A program made the translations under genes and the position numbers. Of a DNA stretch of 64,000 nt, positions 57,043 to 64,000 are shown piece by piece (the first letter of the stretch is position 1; each line of letters begins with the position of its first letter). Location: contig NC_089432.1 in NCBI RefSeq assembly GCF_026210795.1, positions 4,092,001 through 4,156,000 of the forward strand, read 5' to 3'. The notes under the pieces were generated by a model. It ran no database searches. It was given only the letters and a program-made list of their open reading frames with translations, and was not told where the DNA came from. The stretch is from Rhizophagus irregularis (Eukaryota > Glomeromycota > Glomeromycetes > Glomerales > Glomeraceae).

Positions 57043-59336
57043 CTATAAATTATTGATTTTATTCTGAAGGTTACTTAAATTACTCTTTGCTAACTCATAT
57101 CCTTGTTTGGCAGATTTTTCATACCAATATATTGCTTTATATATATCTTTCGCAATTCCATCTCCTTTTTCATACATTAAAGCAAGATTATTTTGTGCGA
57201 CATTATCTCCTAAATTTGCAGCATTTTGATATAATTCAAATGCTTTTTGCTTATCAATTTTAGTTCCAATACCATTACTATAACAATATCCTAGCATCAT
57301 TATTCCTCCTGAATATCCTCCTTCAGCTGATTGCTTATACAATTTAAAAGCTTTATTATAATCTTTTTTAACACTAATTCCATTTCTATAACAATTACCA
57401 AGATTACACATTGCTATTAAATTTCCGTTATTTGCAGCTTTTTCATACAAATAAAAAGACTTTTTTAAATCTTTTCAACACCTATTCCATTTCTATAACA
57501 ATAACCAAGACTTAATTGACCATATGATAAATTATTATTGGCCACTTCCTCATGATATTCAAAAGCTAATTTACCATTTTTCATAGTTCCATATCCATAT
57601 GTATAACAAATACCAATAAATTGTTGTGCCAATATATGATTTTTTTCTGATGCATTAATAAACAAATTAAATGCTTTCTCATCATTTCTATTTGTTATGA
57701 TTTTATAATAATTAAAATATCCAAGAATAAAAATCGAATTAGAACTATTTTGATTATTTAATAACCAATTATAAAATTCTTGTGAATTTATATTATGATT
57801 ATAAAAATATTCAATAACTCGTTTTTTTGATTCCTCTTCAATTCCTTTAATATTTAATTCAGTAATAAAGTCATTTATTTCATTAGCTATCATGTTAAAA
57901 TCTTTTTCAGTTGAATGATTTTCTTGTTTACTTGATATTGCCATAGAATCAATTTCTTTTGTATTCATTTTATTAAAATTTTGAATAAGTCGAGATAAAT
58001 CTCCTTGTGATTCTGAATTATTACTGCTTAAAGAAGTCACATTAAGTTCTAGTTCATTTGATATTTGATGATTTTCTATTATTACATCTTTTTTTGTAAT
58101 TATTGCATTTAGCCAATCAACTACTTGATATATAGTTGGACGATTATCTGGTTCCCCATCCCAACATTCTAAAAACAAGCATAATTTAGAATTAATAATA
58201 TTCAAATTATAAAAATTTTAAAACATAAAATTATTACTTACTGGTATAAATTTTAACATATTCATCAGGTGTATCAGGAACAACAGTTTCTCTATGACCT
58301 TGCGAAATATCCAAAGCTAAACCAATGTCATATTGTTCACCTTCAACATAAAAAGGAGGTTGCCCGCTGGATATCTCCCATAGTAATACGCCCAAACTAT
58401 AAATATCGCTTTTTTCATTTAATGAATACACTTGCGTTGATTGGTTATTATTTCTTCGTCTACCAAAACTTTTTGGGTCGACGTAAGGAACTATCCCAAA
58501 TAATTTAGATTGAAAATTTGATGATGCTCCGATTCTTTTGGATAATCCGAAATCCGCTAATTTGATTGTGTTATTACGTAGAAGTATATTACAGGAGTGC
58601 TATTAATAAATGTATATTCAGATAAGTAATACAGTATAATATCATTAATAATCGAATAATGTTAAATAAATTACCAAATCACGATGCACTATTCCTTCGT
58701 TATGTAAGCATGATACAGCGCAAGATAACTGGTATGCCATTTTATATTTGTCGTCCCAAGAAAGTTTAGTAAAGTTTTCCTCCAAATAACATCGAAGACT
58801 ACCACCGTCGGCGTACTCCATTACTAACCAATAATTATTATGATTATCTAATGAATAAAAAAAAAAAATCGCTAAATGCATTTCTTTGAATTTTATGATT
58901 AACAAGAATATTATATTTATTAAAGATAACGTCGGTCAATAATACCTGTCTCGAGTTTTGTTATCCCATAGCAACGAATAATGTTATCATGAAAATCAAC
59001 TTCTCGTTGAATTTTTAACTAAAATAAAATTTAAATATTTAAAAATAAGTATATTAAATAAATACTGTATAATCGTAAACGAAAAAAAATTATTTTATAT
59101 TAAATTACCTCACGAACAATTTCTTTCACGGTGACGTTATCAAGACTAAAAAAAGATTTTAACGCAAATTGTTTTTCTGATTTTTTCCAATTTGCACGAT
59201 ATACTTTTCCGAAACCTCCGGTACCAATATGTTGAATATTATTAAATTGGTTGTATTCATAAAATTTAAAATAGTCTTTATCAACAGCTTCCTCAATCCA
59301 ATTTACCCATTCATTTGTTTGCTCGGTATCTTGCAT
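57043..59336 (-). pseudogene. Kinase-Sel1 fusion gene with one frameshift
   Basis: Exons 59336-59109, 59018-58946, 58847-58675, 58599-58242 and 58168-57043 mirror the intact gene at 18234; exons 2 and 3 have identical lengths (73 and 173 nt). The kinase retains IGTGGFGKVYRANW, the FALKSF lysine, IVHRDL, the DFG segment and SDIYSLGVLLWEISSGQPPF. In exon 5 one A is missing from an A run near 57470 (VEKI then stop, where paralogues have VEKD), after which the Sel1 repeats continue in another frame to LSNLQNKINNL. The exon sum is 2 modulo 3, as expected for a single-base loss. Could be a sequencing error in a homopolymer; if real, the product keeps the kinase and two Sel1 repeats. An upstream in-frame ATG (MFDNIR) exists at 59354. 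Confidence 0.82.
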
Positions 59337-59580
59337 TCTGATATTATCGAACATTATTGAACGTATTGAATAATGATAAGTTAACAGTAAAGTTAGAAAA
59401 ATATGAAAAGTAAAAAATTATTAAAGTTTATTGTATGTGCCTATTTTATATATTTTTTTTTCTCCGATGATAGTCGTACAAGCGTACAGCGTGGTTTAGT
59501 ATTACCTGCTACCAAACAAAAAAGTGTTTCACCTTGATACCGCAGTACGCAGTAATTTTCACGTTTATATAATGACGTCA
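59337..59580 (-). promoter_or_regulatory. Family promoter with TGACGTCA, kinase-Sel1 gene
   Basis: GATGATAGTCGTACAAGCGTAC at 59466-59487 and TGACGTCA at 59573-59580. Unlike the kinase gene at 18234, this one keeps the perfect palindrome. Confidence 0.5.
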
Positions 59581-59811
59581 TCAAGAAATTTTGAAAAAAA
59601 AAAATTATAACAATATTATTAAATGTCGTACCGTAAAAAGAATATGTACAATCTATTCCCTCCTATTTATATAAAAGTTAAAAATTCAAAAATAAATTGA
59701 AAAAAAAAGTCGAATGTACTTATATTTATATAATATGTTTTAAGCTTATTATTTTTTTTTTTGAAATGAATATTACAAAGTTAGTAAAAAAATGGGGATA
59801 TTAAAGTATTA

Positions 59812-60248
59812 TTGCCATTTTCAGAAATGTTGACAATCTAAAATTTTGACCATTTTATACCGAACACACCGAACACACCGTGAACACATACAAAAAATTA
59901 TGCAAACTTGAAGTATTCATGCATAACTTTATATAAAAACTATTTTTGTCATTTTTTAGATATGAATAAAATTGAAAATATGAAAATTTGTACCGAACAC
60001 ACACCGAACACACCGAACATTGGCAAATACAAGCAAATACAAGTGAATACATATATGTAAATAATATAATTTTTATACATTTTTTTATGCACACTACCTA
60101 AAAATATATTACTGAAGTTTTAATTTTGTTTTTTTTAAAGGAAAATTTGTTTTTTTTTAATTTTAATTGCTGTGTTCGGTGTGTGTTCGGTGTGTTCGAT
60201 TTATAGAAATGATCGACATTCTAATGTCAACATTTCTGAAAACGGCAA
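59812..60248. mobile_element. 437-bp TA-flanked element with ACCGAACAC repeats
   Basis: Ends TTGCCATTTTCAGAAATG and CATTTCTGAAAACGGCAA, with TA on both sides (59810-59811, 60249-60250). The uninserted unit at 42010 reads AGTATTAATCAC. Subterminal arrays of ACCGAACAC lie at 59858-59886 and 59991-60018, and inverted (GTGTTCGGT) at 60171-60199. No gene. The preceding 59648-59800 is a further unexplained insert. Confidence 0.75.
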
Positions 60249-60250
60249 TA

Positions 60251-61107
60251 ATCACATAATTATTTACAGAGTATATACAACTCTCCTCTTGATAAAAATC
60301 AAATTTTTATTCGTTATAAAGGCTGACGTTATTGAATAAAATGAATAAATGATCCCTACCATAATCATTCCAACAACATATTGGAATCTTTTTAAGATGT
60401 GTTATAAGATGAAATAAGAATATTCTAATTTATCAAAAGTATCATTACATAATTTGATCTAATATAAATGTAACAAATATTATTTTTGAAAAAATTCTAA
60501 TGGTTTTCTTCTCATTACTTTCTATAAATTAAAAATTATCTAGAAAATTTTTATTCACCAATTAAATGAATATTAATTAAAAAGGATGATGATGATTTTA
60601 TGGCTAATAAATGTAAAATTTTTTTAGCTAAAATATTATCAAATGATTTTGTGGCATAAATGACAATTTTCTTATGTTTTCAATAAAACTTCAAAATCTT
60701 CTAACCGGTAAAACTTCAATATTTGAACACGTTACTATTCAGTAGAGAATTTCAAGTTTTTGTAAATAAATTTCTTTTAAACTATTATCATCATTACGTC
60801 CGTATTCACTGACACCTATTAAACTGACATAAATTATACCGGCGTCATTTTGCCTACTTGCCAATTCACCGGCATCACATTTTCCCGAAACCATTTTAAC
60901 GAATCCCTATTTTGCCGACAAGCCATGATGATCAACATAGAACAGTATGTATATTAAATCAATAAGAAAGCAAGGAATATTTTCAATGATATAAATTTTT
61001 TTGTTTCTAAATTCTAACCGTTCTATTTGAAAAAAAAAAAAATAGAGAAAAGATTACAAAGGAATAATTACAGTAGATTGGTGCTATATAATCTTACATT
61101 TTAGAAC
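60251..61107. other. Upstream flank of the kinase-Sel1 unit
   Basis: Non-coding; parallel to 41990-42740 and 34270-35300, with ATAATCATTCC, CCGACA and AATAGAGAAAAGATTACAAAGG in the same order. Confidence 0.45.
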
Positions 61108-61115
61108 TTGAAATT

Positions 61116-61928
61116 AGTGCTTTGATCCAGATATTTTTTTTTTTGGATATCCAGATTTTGCAGTTTTCATCCAGATTATAATCCGGATGAAAAATATACG
61201 GTTTAAACCGGAATCCGGATGAATCTTTATATATATTTTTTTTGCATAGCACCATAACTTTATATAATTAAGATTTATAAATTATTATATTTTTTTTTTC
61301 ATTAAAGTGCGACCAATCCGACCATAGACAAAATTTCAAATACTGAAAAGTGAAAACACCAAAAACACTTGCATCACATGTTGGTCAACTAAGTTTAAAA
61401 CATAATAATTTACTAAACAAAGAATCATTTTTCACATTCAAATATTCAAAAGAAAAAAAAATTTATTATTATTTTTTTTACAATGAAATAATAATTATTA
61501 TTTTTAAATGAAAAATTATTCAGATCAAATTACAAAAAATTGAGATACTATAAAATTTATATAATTATAATAACTTTTTTTAGAAATTAAAATCTTAGTG
61601 TTGTATAATTTGATTCAAATAATTCTTTAATTTTTGAAAGAAGAAACAAATCTCATTTTAACATTTTAAAAATTGCCTTACTAACTCAACACATCTATCT
61701 ATAGCAATCTTTAGCTGTATATAAAAATATCTTGTTTATCAAAAATTTCATAATTATAGTTACAAGTAATTCTGGCCGAAATTAATATCACGTAACACTG
61801 GGAAAATAAAAATTTTTCGAAAATTTTTAATGTTACACAAATTTTAATTCTGGCCAGCATTATGAATACTGGCCAGAATTATTACCGATTAGTTGTAAAT
61901 CCAATCTGGATTCTGGATCAAAGCACTA
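61116..61928. mobile_element. 813-bp hAT-like element, TAGTGCTTTGATCC ends
   Basis: Ends TAGTGCTTTGATCCAGA and TCTGGATCAAAGCACTA flanked by CTTGAAAT (61108-61115, 61929-61936), an exact 8-bp duplication. The empty site at 42733 has CTTGAAAT once. The interior includes repeated ATCCAGATT/AATCCGGAT and CTGGCCAGAATT words. No transposase. Confidence 0.87.
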
Positions 61929-62610
61929 CTTGAAATAACTTGAATTAAGGCGCAATAAAGAGTGAGGCGCAGTTAATAAATTGGTAAGCCGGTGATTTTA
62001 CATGTCGGTGAAATGGCATTTTGGTGAAAAGCTGAAACGGAGCCCCATAAAAAATTTTTCAGAAATGATCACGGGACTGGGTTTCTTTGGAATAAAATGA
62101 TCATTTATAGGAGTTTTTTCATATAGGGAGTAGGTAAATTTCATATCGGTAAAATAGAAGTCAGCAAAATGGTGTTGGTTAATTTCACGTAATTGAAATG
62201 GCTGTAACCCAATACGTCATCTTAATATAATCAAAACTATGAAAACAAATTTTAATCCTGTTAAATACTTAAATTAATGTTAATCACAAGGTTTAAAAAT
62301 TCTCAAGGAATTAGAAAGATATTCTATAGTTTAGATTCAACAACTGTCTGACGTGTAGTATAGATTTTATTTCTCAAATTTTTTTTGCGGGTATTTATAT
62401 TATGTTTTATTATCATTATAATTTGAACTCTTTCTTCAAACACATTATAATCTCCCTGTAAAAAATTTTTCAGAAAAATGATCACGTGTTTTGAGTTTCT
62501 TCAGAATAAAAATTAGAAAGTGATTATTTATCTAAGTTTTTCCAAAATTTTTTTATAAGACCTGAGCCTGAGTTATTATTAGCAAATATATTTTTGAACG
62601 GTATCCAGAC
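61929..62610. other. 3' flank of a further Sel1 unit
   Basis: Non-coding and parallel to 42735-44130. It includes two copies of the CCCTRTAAAAA miniature element (62043-62129 and 62454-62560) in the same positions as in the unit at 42000-44100. Confidence 0.5.
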
Positions 62611-62978
62611 TAGAGGTCTGCATTGACCACTATTTTACAACCCAGCCTGGCCCACACTTGGAAATTAACATAAAGTGCCCAGCCTGACCTGGACTTAAAA
62701 TATCAAAAACCCAGCCTGGACCGGACCTGGACTTTTATTATATTATTTTGTTGTAAAAACAAAAAAATTGGCCAACTTAATTTTGGCCAGTTTTAATTTC
62801 GGCCGGAATTAAGACGATTTTGGCCAGAATTACAAAAATCTGGGTTTGACGAAAATTCATGTGCCGGCCTGGACCCAGTCCGGGTGAATTTTGAAGAAAA
62901 TTTGCCGGCCTAAACCCGGATCTGGGTCTGGGCCGGGTTAGGGTTTCCAGGTTCCAGGTCCCATTTGCAGACCTCTAA
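62611..62978. mobile_element. 368-bp hAT-like element, TAGAGGTCTGCA ends
   Basis: Ends TAGAGGTCTGCA and TGCAGACCTCTA, flanked by ATCCAGAC at 62603-62610 and 62979-62986. The interior is G+C-richer with CCAGCCTGG/CCGGGT words. The empty site in the unit at 38900 reads TATCCAGACTTTCC. Confidence 0.88.
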
Positions 62979-62986
62979 TCCAGACT

Positions 62987-63603
62987 AGGATGGCAATGGT
63001 CACGGTTATTAACCAATCATAACCAGTTATGACCGTGATCGATATCATTCAGTCAAAGGCTTCTGACTGACTATTTACAGCAAATTCAAAATATATGGGA
63101 TACGAGCAATTTGATTGTTGGGTTGTCAGGGTTATTATATAATCTGATATACTACTTACTATTATACTCATATCATGATTGTCACGTGTTATTTATACTT
63201 TTCTAATAAATAACCTACTGCTGAGTAACCCAGCTACCTGACAACCTGACAATCAATTTTCTTAAGTTTCCCGTATATTTTGAATTTTACTGTAACTGAC
63301 TGTTTAACTGACCATTAACTGACCATTTAATCATTTAACACTTTTTTTATGAACTTAATCAATAAAAAAAGTTGTTATAACATTTCTTTAGTGGATTTAA
63401 TCAAAAAAAAAACACTTTAACATTTGTTCTTAATTAAATTCATTAAAAAAAATGGTTAAATGGTCAGTTAAACGGTTGGTTGAATGGTTCGTTCAACAGT
63501 CAGAAAAACAGTCAGTCAAAATGGTCAGTCGGTCAAAGGCCCTTAACCGGTAACCGGTTATGACTGACCGATAACTGATCGTGACCGACCATTGCCATCC
63601 CTA
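62987..63603. mobile_element. 617-bp hAT-like element at the same target
   Basis: Ends TAGGATGGCAATGGTCACGG and GACCGACCATTGCCATCCCTA, flanked by ATCCAGAC at 62979-62986 and 63604-63611. It shares ends and internal GGTCAGT repeats with 31337-32177, and likewise contains a central fold-back (about 63068-63294) bounded by TTACAGC and CTGTAA. No transposase. Confidence 0.88.
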
Positions 63604-63611
63604 ATCCAGAC

Positions 63612-64000
63612 TTTTCACTAAGTTCGTATTACTGAAACTCATTCCGAAGTTATTTTGCCAAAATGAAATTTCGCTGGAGTGATATCATTAAATTGAAGTT
63701 TTCAGATTTAATATTATCCAATCAAAAATTGTCACGTTTTAATTGATGATAAAGATATTAATATAGTATGATATTTTTGATTAATTATTTTTAATTAACA
63801 GTAAACAGTTAATATCAAATACACCTTTGACTAATTTAATTATTATTTTTGAAGAAATTATATGGTATATGAATTATTAACCTTAATTGAATAATTTCTA
63901 TAAAATAATTGACCTTATTAAAATTTTTATTAATAATGAGATTATCAGAAAATTTTTTGTTTTCTTATTAAAATATTTTAGTTGCCATCCTTTCAAGAAT
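63612..64000. other. Duplicated 3' flank, runs off the window
   Basis: Parallel to 39000-39310 and 44230-44480. By comparison with other units, a minus-strand Sel1 gene would be expected about 2.5 kb beyond the right edge. Confidence 0.45.

Noticed and set aside
59855-60094. Minus-strand frame with CSVCSVCVRY cysteine repeats, zinc-finger-like
   Set aside because: It is the translation of ACCGAACAC minisatellites inside a miniature transposon.

Overview
The window looks like nuclear DNA of an arbuscular mycorrhizal fungus close to Rhizophagus (Glomeromycotina). The evidence is the very high A+T content, short spliceosomal introns (GTAAG...TTTTAG), an expanded family of Sel1-repeat proteins with and without a kinase domain, and dense transposon debris. 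The organism call is inference from gene content, not from a marker gene. I see no tRNA, rRNA or CRISPR locus.

The backbone is a dispersed array of a roughly 3.6-kb duplicated unit: a Sel1-repeat gene, a promoter block that usually contains TGACGTCA, and A+T-rich flanks shared among copies. Seven copies contain a gene. Intact Sel1 genes lie at 2387-3322 (-), 28481-29437 (+), 32874-33830 (-) and 40408-41439 (-). One copy is split by a transposon (6214-6570 plus 15488-16157), one is frameshifted (50656-51683), and a further 3' flank runs off the right edge (61929-64000). Two larger relatives encode a protein kinase fused to Sel1 repeats: 18234-20394 (+, five exons, intact) and 57043-59336 (-, same exon structure, one frameshift). 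The Sel1-only genes look like kinase-deleted versions of the fusion genes.

Transposons interrupt this array, and many can be bounded to the base because another unit copy serves as the empty site. The largest is 8.9 kb (6573-15485), with ends CTTTACTGAAACC and a TA target duplication. It carries three intron-rich genes on one strand: an unknown protein, an AT-hook protein with a 57/48-bp tandem repeat, and a CACTA/Plavaka-like transposase with a possible BAH-like tail. A diverged 4.8-kb relative (45764-50542) keeps the AT-hook gene in reverse orientation. A LINE (21466-25505) is nested in a Tc1/mariner-like element (21120-26130). There are also several hAT-like, one MULE-like, one Harbinger-like and several TA-targeting miniature elements, plus a SINE nested in a hAT-like element.

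Two near-identical 3.2-kb arms (26340-29595 and 32746-35900) form a large inverted repeat, each carrying one Sel1 gene whose proteins differ at one residue. Relics include a kinesin P-loop fragment (16494-16570) and an older kinase exon (30420-30521). Regions 36300-36770, 37680-38050 and 54880-55180 are low-complexity tracts.
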